Assembly: GCA_045807785.1 (NCBI GenBank)
Contig: JBJMGS010000352.1
Coordinates: 1-11,722, forward strand
Source: JAIVGV01 sp045807785
GTDB taxonomy: Bacteria > Acidobacteriota > Blastocatellia > Pyrinomonadales > Pyrinomonadaceae
DNA: 11,722 bases
Direction: 5' to 3'
Below, one piece after another: positions 1-7,629 of the stretch. The translations under genes were made by a program, and so were the position numbers. The notes under the pieces are model-generated. The model was given only the letters and a program-made list of their open reading frames with translations, made no database searches and was not told the DNA's origin. The number at the start of each line of letters is the position of its first letter. Position 1 is the stretch's first letter.

Positions 1-51
1 GAACGGTCGCGTAGTGTATCATCAGCGCAGCCCGTCGAGTAAAGAAATCAA
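1..51. other. Left edge; possible tail of an upstream gene
   Basis: These bases precede the first complete gene. Two plus-strand frames are open from the window edge: one ends at a TAA at 40-42 (13 residues), the other at a TAA at 56-58, which would overlap the ATG at 52. Either could be the last codons of an upstream gene, but neither fragment is long enough to recognise. The AAAGAAA stretch just before the ATG at 52 is at best a weak ribosome binding site. I see no convincing promoter. Confidence 0.25.
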
Positions 52-450
52 ATGCTAAATCGAAACCAGCAGATCGTTTTAGCCTTGACGATCCTGCTCT
101 TCGCTGTCTCAGAGTTATTCCCCCCTTGGCAGTATGACGATGAAGGAACTTCGGGCACGCGTCAGGCAGGTTATCATTACTTGTACGCCCCTCCGAAGGT
201 TAAACCTTCCTCGGAAATGCAAGCCATCTTTGCATACCCGAATCAGGAAATTCCCTGTTGCGTTTGGGTGCATAAAGATTATCTCAGACTCTACGCGCAG
301 CGAATTACGTTAATTCTCTTTGCATTCGGATTTCTCCTTCTGTCGTGGAAACCACGCCTACCCGTTAATATCGTACTCGGCGGCATCATGGTCTTTATTG
401 ATCTGTTTTTCTTGGGAGGTTTTGTTTGGTTATGCTTTCAACCTTTTTAA
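52..450 (+). CDS. Small membrane protein of unknown function
   Basis: A 132-residue protein that I cannot assign to a function. It has a hydrophobic segment at about residues 8-26, then a polar stretch of about 55 residues, then two more hydrophobic segments at about 82-100 and 104-130, so it is probably an inner-membrane protein with three helices. The polar stretch begins with a Pro-Pro-Trp motif right after the first helix and contains AGYHYLYAPP, a pattern I associate with small uncharacterised bacterial membrane proteins. It also has a Cys-Cys pair near residues 69-70. The gene is clearly poorer in GC than its neighbours: bases 61-120 are 48% GC and 301-360 are 43%, against 83% for 661-720 (hand counts). 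It lies 35 bases before glcDE, so co-transcription is possible, but the composition suggests a separate history. Confidence 0.7.
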   Translation: MLNRNQQIVLALTILLFAVSELFPPWQYDDEGTSGTRQAGYHYLYAPPKVKPSSEMQAIFAYPNQEIPCCVWVHKDYLRLYAQRITLILFAFGFLLLSWKPRLPVNIVLGGIMVFIDLFFLGGFVWLCFQPF

Positions 451-485
451 GTCTAAATTGCCAGTCGGTTGAAAGTCTCTAACGA

Positions 486-3374
486 ATGGATCAACTGATC
501 GAAAACTTGCGCGCCGTCGTCGGACGGGCGAACGTGCTTGCCGAGCGCGACGAGTTGCTCGTCTATGAGTGCGACGGGCTGACGCAGCACCGCCATGCTC
601 CGCGCGCGGTCGTCTTCCCTGCCTCTACCGAAGAGGTCGCGGGCGTCGTCGGCGAACTGGCGCGCGAGCGTGTCAGCTTCGCGCCGCGCGGGGCGGGCAC
701 GGGACTCTCCGGCGGCGCGCTGGCGGTGAACAGCGGCGTGATTATCGAGCTGGCGCGGATGCGCCGACTCTTGAAGCTCGACGTAGAGAACCGCCTCGCC
801 GTCGTGCAAACGGGCATGGTCAACGCGCAATTGTCGCGTGCCGTCGCGCCTCACGGGCTCTACTACGCGCCTGATCCTTCGAGCGGCGCGAGTTGCACCG
901 TGGGCGGCAACGTCGCGGAGAACGCGGGCGGTATCCACTGTCTCAAGTACGGCGTGACGACCGATCATGTCGTCGGCGCGCGCGTCGTGTTGTCTGACGG
1001 CTCAGTTGTCGATCTGGGCATGGCGGGCGCGGGCGATAATGTCGGTTACGATCTACTCGGCGCGTTCGTCGGCTCCGAAGGCACGTTCGGCATCGCGACC
1101 GAAGCGACCGTCAGGCTCCTGCCTCTGCCGCAAGCCGTCCGCACGCTGCTCGCCGATTTCACGGACATCAACGACGCGAGCCGCGCCGTTTCAGCGATCA
1201 TCGCCGCAGGGTTGATCCCGGCGGCACTGGAGATGGTTGACGGCGCGACGATCCGTGCGGTCGAGGCGAGCGTCTTCGCCGCGGGGATGCCTCTGGATGC
1301 GCAGGCCGCGCTGCTCATCGAACTCGACGGGCTTGAAGCCGGGCTCGACGACGACGTGCGCAAGGCGGAGACGATCTGCCGCGAGCACGGCGCGCGCGGC
1401 GTGCGGCGCGCGGCGGACGAGCGCGAGCGAAAAAAGTTGTGGGCGGCGCGAAAGGGCGCGTTCGGCGCGATGGGTCGGCTCGCGCCCGACATGATGTTGC
1501 AGGACGCGGTTGTGCCGCGCTCGCGCCTGCCGGAAGTCCTCGCCGAAACTTACCGCATCAGTGCCAAGTACGGACTCATCCTCGCCAACGTCTTCCATGC
1601 GGGCGACGGCAACCTCCACCCGATCCTCTGCTTCGACCGGCGCGACCCGGACGAGCTGCGCCGCGTGGAAGAAGCGAATCGGGAGATCGTCGAGACGTGC
1701 GTGCGCGCGGGCGGCACACTGACGGGCGAGCACGGCGTCGGGCTCGACAAGAGCAAGTACATGCCGCTGCTCTTCTCTGAGGACACGCTCGACGCGATGC
1801 TCTCTCTGCGCGCGGCGTTCGATCCTTCGGGCTTGTGCAACCCCGGCAAGATAATCCCCGCGCCGCGCGGCTGCGGGGAGGCTCGCATCGTGGCTTCGTC
1901 AAAGCCAGGCGCAGACAACGGCGCGACCCCACGCCCGACCGGCGACGAGCAAAACTTCTCCGCCGCATCGGCAACGAATACAAATACTGATCGATCAACT
2001 TCGCACGCCACAGAGCCCGCGACAGCTTCACAGTCATCATCAACGACTTTGACGGGCACGTTCTCTTCGCCCGCGCTGCGCCCAAGCTTTGCGAGTCTGC
2101 GCGCGGGACTTCAGTTGATTAGTCCTATCGAGCATGACGATCAACAAGCCAACGTCATCGCAGTCGCGCCCGCTTCGACCGAAGAAGCCGCCGCGTTGAT
2201 CACGTTCGCCGCGCGCGAAGGCGTCGCCGTAATGCCCGCCGGAGGCGCGACGTGGCTCGACGCACACAACTCGACGCCGCGCGACTGCCTCGTCATCTCG
2301 ACGCGCAGACTTAACCGGATCGTCGAACACTCGCCCGCCGATCTGGTCGTGACGGTGGGCGCTGGTGTGACGCTCGCCGATCTCAACACGGAACTGGCGC
2401 GCACTGGCCAGTGGCTCCCGTTCGACCCGCCGGACGACGGGCGCGCGACCGTGGGCGGCGTGGTGGCGATTGGCGCGGCGGGCGCGCAGAGCTTTGCCTA
2501 TGGCTCGCCGCGCGCCTTCGTGCTCGGCATGACGGTCGTGCTCGCCGACGGACGCATCATCAAAGCCGGCGGGCGCGTCGTCAAAAACGTCGCGGGCTAC
2601 GATCTCTGCAAGCTGTTTACGGGAAGCCGCGGCACCCTCGGGCTCATCACCGAGATCACGTTCAAGCTGCGCCCGCGCCCCGAACGCGAGGCGACGCTCA
2701 CGGCGCGCGCCGACGGTCTCGACGCTCTCTTCGCGGCGGCGCGCCGAATTTTATCCGGGCAGTTTCTCCCGACCGCCGTCGACCTTCATTCCGTCGACGC
2801 AGCTTCTACGCACGATGACAGTCGCGCCGTCGCGCCGCACAAGCTGCTCGTCCGCTTCGCCGGGGCAGCGCCGACGGTCGCTTCGCAGCTCGAACGCGCG
2901 CGCACAATGTTCGCCGCGACGGACTCGCTCGCGAACGCCGAATTGCTGGAAGACGACGCGGACGTGTGGCGCGCCGTCGCAGCAGAGCCACTGCGCGACG
3001 CGCATCCTCTGTGCCTACGGATCGGCGCGTTGCCGACACTCCTGCCGCAGATCGTCGAACGACTCGAACGCATCTTCCCGCGCCGCGCCGCCAGCCAGAC
3101 TTGGCGGGCAAACGTGGGCGGCGGTCGCTTATGCGTCTTCGCGGACTTGTTGGACGCGCCCGGCGCGGGCGCCGATTCGCTCGTGCGTCTGCGCGGGGAG
3201 GTGCAACAACTCGGCGGCACGCTCGTCGTCGAAATAGCTCCGGCGGAGTTGCGGCGAGAGATGTCGGAACGTAACTTCGACGCCAGGGGGCTCGACCCGG
3301 CGCGCACGTCTCTGTCGCGCCGGATCAAGCACGAACTCGATCCGCGCGGGTTGTTTCCGCAGGGAGCTTTTTAG
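486..3374 (+). CDS. glcDE: Glycolate oxidase, fused GlcD-GlcE flavoprotein subunits
   Basis: A 962-residue fusion of the two FAD-binding subunits of glycolate oxidase, which oxidises glycolate to glyoxylate and passes electrons on through GlcF to the respiratory chain. Residues 1 to about 460 are a full GlcD: a PCMH-type FAD-binding domain with PRGAGTGLSGG at 67-77 and a PDPSSGASCTVGGN stretch at 129-142, then the FAD-oxidase C domain with HAGDGNLH at 371-378 and GEHGVG at 414-419, ending in the usual CNPGKIIP at 451-458. Residues about 461-543 are a Ser/Thr/Ala-rich linker with no recognisable fold. Residues about 544-962 are GlcE, with WLPFDPPDD at 643-651, an AYGSPR stretch at 671-676 and GRVVKNVAGYDLCKLFTGSRG at 696-716 (key residues KNVAGYDLCK). 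The start ATG at 486 fits the GlcD N-terminus; no strong ribosome site precedes it. glcF follows directly. D-lactate or another 2-hydroxyacid is a possible alternative substrate. Confidence 0.93.
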   Translation: MDQLIENLRAVVGRANVLAERDELLVYECDGLTQHRHAPRAVVFPASTEEVAGVVGELARERVSFAPRGAGTGLSGGALAVNSGVIIELARMRRLLKLDVENRLAVVQTGMVNAQLSRAVAPHGLYYAPDPSSGASCTVGGNVAENAGGIHCLKYGVTTDHVVGARVVLSDGSVVDLGMAGAGDNVGYDLLGAFVGSEGTFGIATEATVRLLPLPQAVRTLLADFTDINDASRAVSAIIAAGLIPAALEMVDGATIRAVEASVFAAGMPLDAQAALLIELDGLEAGLDDDVRKAETICREHGARGVRRAADERERKKLWAARKGAFGAMGRLAPDMMLQDAVVPRSRLPEVLAETYRISAKYGLILANVFHAGDGNLHPILCFDRRDPDELRRVEEANREIVETCVRAGGTLTGEHGVGLDKSKYMPLLFSEDTLDAMLSLRAAFDPSGLCNPGKIIPAPRGCGEARIVASSKPGADNGATPRPTGDEQNFSAASATNTNTDRSTSHATEPATASQSSSTTLTGTFSSPALRPSFASLRAGLQLISPIEHDDQQANVIAVAPASTEEAAALITFAAREGVAVMPAGGATWLDAHNSTPRDCLVISTRRLNRIVEHSPADLVVTVGAGVTLADLNTELARTGQWLPFDPPDDGRATVGGVVAIGAAGAQSFAYGSPRAFVLGMTVVLADGRIIKAGGRVVKNVAGYDLCKLFTGSRGTLGLITEITFKLRPRPEREATLTARADGLDALFAAARRILSGQFLPTAVDLHSVDAASTHDDSRAVAPHKLLVRFAGAAPTVASQLERARTMFAATDSLANAELLEDDADVWRAVAAEPLRDAHPLCLRIGALPTLLPQIVERLERIFPRRAASQTWRANVGGGRLCVFADLLDAPGAGADSLVRLRGEVQQLGGTLVVEIAPAELRREMSERNFDARGLDPARTSLSRRIKHELDPRGLFPQGAF

Positions 3375-3443
3375 TCCAAGATAAATTTGCCGGAGCGCGC
3401 CCGACGACCTTTGTCGAGCGTGACTGTCATACACTTCCACACG

Positions 3444-4823
3444 ATGCCACCGACCGAGACACTGACGCGCGCCCTCGCCGACGAAGAGCACAAGCTGCTC
3501 GCCTGCGTCCACTGTGGGCTGTGCCTCGAAGCCTGCCCGACCTACGTCCACACGGGTGACGAGAACGACAGCCCGCGCGGGCGCATCTACCTCATGCGCG
3601 CCGCCGAAGAGGGCCGGCTCGCGGTCGCATCACCCACGTTCGAGCGTCACATCAACCGCTGCCTCGGCTGCCGCGCGTGCGAGAGCGCGTGCCCGGCGGG
3701 CGTCGAGTACGGGCAGCTCGTCGAGGCGGCGCGCGCAGACCTCCGCGCGGGCGGCGAGCGGCGCAGCCACACGAGCCGCCTGCTCAATTTCGTCCTGCGC
3801 CGCGTCTGGCTGCACCCTGCGCGCCTGCGCCTCGCCTTCAACGTCGCACGGCTCGCGCGCGACGCGAGACTGCCGCGACTGTTGCTCAAAGTGAAGCTCG
3901 CGCATCTCGTCTCCACGCGCTTCGAGTTCGCACTCGCTCTGCTCGACGCCTCTTCGCCCACGACTCTCTTCGAGTCTGACGCCGACCCGCGGACGGATTT
4001 GGCGAGAACGGAGACGCGCGATGGCACAGCAAACTCCGCACCCGAAGGTAACGTCGTGCGGCTTTTCAAGGGCTGTGTGACTGAAGGATTATTCTCCCGC
4101 GTCAACGAAGCGACGGCGCGTGTGCTTGGCGTGAACGGGTGCGCGGTCTCAGCGCCCGCGGCGCAAGGTTGCTGCGGCGCGCTGCACGCGCACGCGGGCG
4201 ATCTCGAAGGCGCGCGTGTGCTGGCTCGCCGCAACGTCGAAGCGTTCGCGTCCGATCCGACGACGCCGGTCGTGACGAACGCGGGCGGCTGCGGCGCGAT
4301 GCTCGCCTCATACGGGCATCTCCTCGCGGACGACCCAGACTTCGCCGAGCGCGCCCGACTGTTCAGCGAGAGCGTGCGCGACGTGAGCCAGCAGCTCGCG
4401 GCGACGGGTGTGCGCGAGGGCGCGCCCGTCGGCGAAGTCGTGACGACATACGACGCCTCTTGCCACCTGCTCCACGGCCAACACGCGGCGGAAGAACCTT
4501 TGAGCGTGCTCGACGCGATTCCCAACTTGAGCTTCGCGCCGCTCGAAGGCGCGGACGTGTGCTGCGGCGGCGCGGGCGTCTATAACCTGCTCGAACCGGA
4601 GTTGTCCTCGCGCGTGCTCGCCGAAAAGTTGAAGCACGTTAACGAGACGGGAGCTGCCCTGCTCACCACAGGCAATCCCGGTTGCCACATGCAGATCGCC
4701 GCCGGCGCGCGACTCGCGGGCGCGCCCTTGCGCGTGTGCCATCCCGTCGAGCTGCTCGACGAATCCTACCGCCGCGCGGGGTTTTATCAAGCGTCTTCAC
4801 GCGCCGATCAAACCGGGGCATAA
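3444..4823 (+). CDS. glcF: Glycolate oxidase iron-sulfur subunit GlcF
   Basis: The electron-transfer subunit of glycolate oxidase, 459 residues from the ATG at 3444. Two ferredoxin-type 4Fe-4S motifs sit near the N-terminus, with Cys at 21, 24, 27, 31 and at 73, 76, 79, 83, each last Cys followed by Pro. The rest carries two cysteine-rich CCG domains of the heterodisulfide-reductase type: Cys211 with the CCG at 243-245, and Cys340-His341 with CCGG at 373-376 and a GCH at 413-415. This is the normal GlcF architecture. The frame stays open upstream to a TTG at 3387, with a GTG at 3420, but the ATG is preferred because it puts the first cluster about 20 residues from the start, as is usual. It lies 69 bases after glcDE, almost certainly in one transcript with it. 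No permease, malate synthase or GlcC-type regulator is present nearby. Confidence 0.92.
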   Translation: MPPTETLTRALADEEHKLLACVHCGLCLEACPTYVHTGDENDSPRGRIYLMRAAEEGRLAVASPTFERHINRCLGCRACESACPAGVEYGQLVEAARADLRAGGERRSHTSRLLNFVLRRVWLHPARLRLAFNVARLARDARLPRLLLKVKLAHLVSTRFEFALALLDASSPTTLFESDADPRTDLARTETRDGTANSAPEGNVVRLFKGCVTEGLFSRVNEATARVLGVNGCAVSAPAAQGCCGALHAHAGDLEGARVLARRNVEAFASDPTTPVVTNAGGCGAMLASYGHLLADDPDFAERARLFSESVRDVSQQLAATGVREGAPVGEVVTTYDASCHLLHGQHAAEEPLSVLDAIPNLSFAPLEGADVCCGGAGVYNLLEPELSSRVLAEKLKHVNETGAALLTTGNPGCHMQIAAGARLAGAPLRVCHPVELLDESYRRAGFYQASSRADQTGA

Positions 4824-4839
4824 TTTCCGCGTCTGCCAT

Positions 4840-4855
4840 CGCCGACTAACCGGCG
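4840..4855 (+). terminator. Weak hairpin after glcF
   Basis: CGCCG at 4840-4844 can pair with CGGCG at 4851-4855 around a six-base loop, 17 bases after the glcF stop. A short T run (ATTTT at 4863-4867) follows eight bases later rather than directly. The position suits an end-of-operon signal, but the five-pair stem and displaced T run make it a weak intrinsic terminator at best. Confidence 0.3.
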
Positions 4856-4870
4856 CCCTCAAATTTTACG

Positions 4871-4900
4871 TTGACTTTGCGCGGCGACCTCGCTTAAGGT
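4871..4900 (+). promoter_or_regulatory. Possible promoter upstream of the AAA ATPase gene
   Basis: TTGACT at 4871-4876 matches five of six bases of a sigma-70 -35 box. The best -10 candidate, TAAGGT at 4895-4900 after 18 bases, matches only three of six. Transcription would start near 4907 and leave a leader of about 180 bases or more containing the AGGTG/CACCT repeats and the palindrome at 5032-5049. An alternative, closer -10 element exists at 5066-5071. Confidence 0.3.
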
Positions 4901-4922
4901 GTCGGCACGTCACCTCAAGGTG
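4897..4922 (+). repeat. AGGTG / CACCT / AGGTG alternating repeat
   Basis: AGGTG at 4897-4901, CACCT at 4911-4915 and AGGTG at 4918-4922. The central CACCT can pair either with the first AGGTG (nine-base loop) or be read as an inverted repeat with the second (two-base centre). It overlaps the expected start of transcription of the candidate promoter at 4871-4900. The units are only five bases long, so chance is a real possibility. Confidence 0.3.
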
Positions 4923-5031
4923 GGCTAAAAGTTATGCTGATGAATTTGCATCCCAGTCGTTCGTGAATCACCTCCCGCGACCCACCACTCCGGTCGTCAG
5001 TCCCCTGTGTATTCACTTCAGTTAAGGCAAA

Positions 5032-5049
5032 CGGGCACACGTGTGCCCG
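5032..5049. promoter_or_regulatory. Perfect 18-bp palindrome, candidate operator
   Basis: CGGGCACACGTGTGCCCG at 5032-5049 is an exact 18-bp palindrome with no central spacer, in the noncoding stretch ahead of the AAA ATPase gene. A good -10-like TATTAT lies at 5066-5071 with no -35 box where one would be expected (about 5043-5048); the palindrome occupies that place. This geometry suits binding of a dimeric regulator, either an activator or a repressor. It also argues that the GTG at 5041, inside the palindrome, is not the translation start. The palindrome could instead act as an RNA hairpin, though it has no loop. Confidence 0.5.
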
Positions 5050-5065
5050 CGCCTTTACCCGTCTT

Positions 5066-5071
5066 TATTAT
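5066..5071 (+). promoter_or_regulatory. Candidate -10 element TATTAT
   Basis: TATTAT at 5066-5071 matches five of six bases of the -10 consensus in otherwise GC-rich DNA. Transcription would begin near 5078, just before the ATG at 5089 and well before those at 5140 and 5146. There is no -35 box at the right distance, so this promoter would need a regulator, plausibly at the adjacent palindrome. Confidence 0.35.
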
Positions 5072-5088
5072 TCGCGATCCTGAGGAAG

Positions 5089-6423
5089 ATGGGTCGCCGT
5101 TTCGCGCGCGCCGACGGCGGACATTCGGCACTTTGTTTTATGGTGATGGAGGATTTTTTCAGCGAGGCCCTGACCAGCTCCTACGATCACACGTCCTACT
5201 TCGTGAGCCGCAGGCTGGCTGAGATGTACCATGGCAAGGCTGTCGTCGAAGGTGAGACCAGCTCGTTCGATCTGGACGCTTACGTGCGCGCGCAGCTCTG
5301 CTCAATCGTGCGCGAGACGCGTGTGCATAACCAATTCGTCACGGAGTGGCGCGGCGCGGGTAAACCTCTGCGCCTGTCGCCTGTCAACGCCTGGCTCGAC
5401 GTGCTGTGGCGCGGACAGTTGCTCGAAGTCTTGATCCTGCACTACTCGGAGGCGGGGTGCTGGACGCGTCACTTCTGGATCGTGGCGGACGAGCGCGAGA
5501 TCGCCGAAGGCTTCTTCCGCTCGGTTTGCGACTGGTCGGCGGAGGTGCGCGGCGAGATACTGGTTTACGAGGGAGGCTACTGGCAGAAAGACGCGGAGCT
5601 GTTCCGCGCGATCAAGTCGGCGTCGTTTGAGAACCTCGTCGTGCCCGCCGCCCTGCGCGCCGAGTTGGAAGGTGAGTTGGAGAGGTTTTTCGCGGCGCGC
5701 GAGGTGTACGAGAAGTACGGCGTGCCCTGGAAGCGCGGCGTGCTACTGACAGGTCCGCCCGGCAACGGCAAGACGCACGCGGTGAAGGCGCTCATCAACC
5801 AGTCGCGCCGCCCGTGCCTCTACGTCAAGAGCTTCAAGTCGTCCTACGACACGGATCAGGACAATATGCGCGAAGTCTTCACACACGCGCGACGCACCGC
5901 GCCGTGTGTCCTCGTCTTCGAGGATTTGGACTCGCTCCTGGACGACGAGAACCGCTCGCTCTTCCTGAACGAACTCGACGGGTTCGCGACTAATACAGGT
6001 CTCGTCGTGCTCGCCACGACGAACCACCCTGAGCGGCTCGACCCGGCGATCATGGATCGACCCAGCCGCTTCGACCGCAAGTACCACTTCGAGTTGCCTG
6101 CCGAGGCGGAGCGTCTGACCTTCATCTCGGCGTGGAACGCAGCTTTACAGGAAGAGATGCGCCTGTCCGCGAAAGTCGAGACCGCACTCGCAGCGGCAAC
6201 GGACGGTTTCTCGTTTGCCTACCTCAAGGAGCTGTTCGTGTCTTCGATGATGCAGTGGATCGGGGCAGCATGGGCGGGCGGCATGGACGAGATCGCAGTC
6301 GCGCGCGTCGAGCTGTTGCGGCAGCAGATGAAGCGCGCGAAGACCGACGCCGCGGCGACGAAGACTGATGGCAAGGATTCAGCCGAGGGCGTCGAAGGCG
6401 ACTCGCCCACCGACGAGCGTTAG
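5089..6423 (+). CDS. AAA family ATPase with unrecognised N-terminal region
   Basis: A 444-residue protein from the ATG at 5089. The second half is one classical AAA module: Walker A GPPGNGKT at 222-229, Walker B with VFEDLD ending near 281 (Glu278-Asp279), sensor 1 in LATTNHPE around Asn312, and an arginine-finger stretch DRPSRFDRK at 323-331. Such ATPases form ring hexamers that remodel or unfold other proteins. The first 180 or so residues match no domain I recognise and may bind the substrate; a charged, Ala/Lys/Asp-rich tail follows the module. There is no signal peptide or clear membrane segment, so it is probably cytoplasmic. The start is uncertain: the frame opens at a GTG at 5041 inside a palindrome with rare Leu codons after it; the ATG at 5089 has GAGGAAG immediately before it, too close for ideal use; ATGs at 5140 and 5146 are also possible. 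Its end overlaps nagA. Confidence 0.88.
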   Translation: MGRRFARADGGHSALCFMVMEDFFSEALTSSYDHTSYFVSRRLAEMYHGKAVVEGETSSFDLDAYVRAQLCSIVRETRVHNQFVTEWRGAGKPLRLSPVNAWLDVLWRGQLLEVLILHYSEAGCWTRHFWIVADEREIAEGFFRSVCDWSAEVRGEILVYEGGYWQKDAELFRAIKSASFENLVVPAALRAELEGELERFFAAREVYEKYGVPWKRGVLLTGPPGNGKTHAVKALINQSRRPCLYVKSFKSSYDTDQDNMREVFTHARRTAPCVLVFEDLDSLLDDENRSLFLNELDGFATNTGLVVLATTNHPERLDPAIMDRPSRFDRKYHFELPAEAERLTFISAWNAALQEEMRLSAKVETALAAATDGFSFAYLKELFVSSMMQWIGAAWAGGMDEIAVARVELLRQQMKRAKTDAAATKTDGKDSAEGVEGDSPTDER

Positions 6424-7620
6424 GCGCGCGCGCCCTTCCGCATCGATGGCGACGAGATCGGCACGCTTGCCCACCTCAATCGAGCCGCAGTCTTGATCGA
6501 CTCCGAGCAGGCGCGCGGGGTTGAGGGAAGCCATACGTGCGACCTCGTGCGGGGCGACGCCGAGCGAGAGCATGAGGCGCGCGGCGTCGAGCATGGTGAT
6601 GACCGAGCCCGCGATTGAGCCGCGCGCATTGCGCGTGCGCCCGCTCTCGACTGTGATGGTCTCGCCCCAGACGTTGTATTCGCCGTCACCGAGCCCCGCC
6701 GGGAGCACGGCATCGCTGATGAGGGAGAGGCGTGCAGCGGTCTTACAGCGTAGCGCCAGGCGGAGCATGAGCGGATCGCTGTGGACGCCGTCGGCGACGA
6801 GGTCGCAGGTCACGCCGTCTTCGAGCAGGCCCCAACCGACGACGCCGGGCGCGCGGTGGTGGAGCGGCGACATGGCGTTGAAGAAATGCGTCATGTGGCG
6901 CGCGCCCGCGTCGCGCGCGGCGTCGAGCGTCCGAGTGTCGGCGCGCGTGTGGCCGATGGAGACGACCCATCCGCGGGCGGCGAGTTCGCGGACGAGCGCG
7001 ACGCCGCCCTCGATCTCCGGCGCGACCGTGATCATGCGGGCGGCGTGCTGGCCGACGGGCGTAGGGAGACCCGCGAGGCTCTCGGGGTCGGCATAGGCGC
7101 GGAAGTATTCGGTGCGCAGCGCGCCGCACTGTGCGACGTTGACGAACGGCCCCTCGTAGTGGACGCCGAGAGCGCGCGCGCCGACGCTCGTCGAGGGGGT
7201 GCCCGGCGAGTCCTCTTCGCGTTCCTCCGATTCTTCGGCGTGCTGTTCTGAGATGAGAGTTTCGATAGACGCGACGGCGCGGCGGTAGTCTTCAGTCGGC
7301 GCGGGGACGAGCGTCGGCAGCCAACTGGTCACGCCGCGCGAGGCGAGGAAGCGTGAGACGCGTCGGAGATCGTCCGGCGTCGCTTCCAGCGTATCGACGC
7401 CGACCGCGCCGTGAATGTGTACGTCAATGGAGCCGGGGTAGAGCGTGAGGCCGCCGAGGTCGTAAATGCGCGTCTCGGCGCGCGCCCGCCCAGAATCGCG
7501 CGCCGAGACGCCCGTGATGAGTCCGCCTTCGACGAGGACCGTCGCGTCTTCCTCCGTCTGGTCGGGAAGAATTGCGCGCGCGCCGCGCAGGCTGATCGGC
7601 GTCAGATCGTCTTTGTTCAT
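6379..7620 (-). CDS. nagA: N-acetylglucosamine-6-phosphate deacetylase
   Basis: A 413-residue cytoplasmic amidohydrolase that removes acetate from GlcNAc-6-phosphate to give glucosamine-6-phosphate, in use of chitin-derived sugar or recycling of cell-wall amino sugar. Family landmarks appear in order: the metal-binding HIHG at 68-71, HYEGPF at 154-159 (metal ligand Glu156), SIGHT with His224, THFFNAM with His245, the HHRAPG loop at 254-259, SDAVLPAG with the catalytic-type Asp303, and GSIAGS at 334-339. It is slightly longer than the E. coli enzyme; a Glu-rich, probably disordered insertion lies at about 126-147. The ATG at 7620 has no ribosome site but a TATAAT begins 10 bases upstream, which hints at leaderless translation. 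The last 14 codons and stop overlap the end of the convergent AAA ATPase gene. No nagB or nagK is in the window. Confidence 0.93.
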   Translation of the reverse strand: MNKDDLTPISLRGARAILPDQTEEDATVLVEGGLITGVSARDSGRARAETRIYDLGGLTLYPGSIDVHIHGAVGVDTLEATPDDLRRVSRFLASRGVTSWLPTLVPAPTEDYRRAVASIETLISEQHAEESEEREEDSPGTPSTSVGARALGVHYEGPFVNVAQCGALRTEYFRAYADPESLAGLPTPVGQHAARMITVAPEIEGGVALVRELAARGWVVSIGHTRADTRTLDAARDAGARHMTHFFNAMSPLHHRAPGVVGWGLLEDGVTCDLVADGVHSDPLMLRLALRCKTAARLSLISDAVLPAGLGDGEYNVWGETITVESGRTRNARGSIAGSVITMLDAARLMLSLGVAPHEVARMASLNPARLLGVDQDCGSIEVGKRADLVAIDAEGRARLTLVGGRVAFDALG

Positions 7621-7629
7621 GGCGGCGTG

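Noticed and set aside
458..485. Promoter TTGCCA-N16-TAACGA just before glcDE
   Set aside because: The -10 match is poor and it would put the transcript start inside the coding region. It is more likely that the promoter lies further upstream, or that the gene is read through from the left.
3387..3443. TTG (3387) and GTG (3420) as alternative starts of glcF
   Set aside because: The extra residues look like no known GlcF N-terminus, and neither codon has a ribosome site. The ATG at 3444 gives the usual distance to the first iron-sulfur motif.
5041..5088. GTG at 5041 as start of the AAA ATPase
   Set aside because: It lies inside the 18-bp palindrome, is followed by two rare TTA codons, and would be upstream of the transcript start predicted from TATTAT at 5066-5071. 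It cannot be excluded if transcription starts near 4907.
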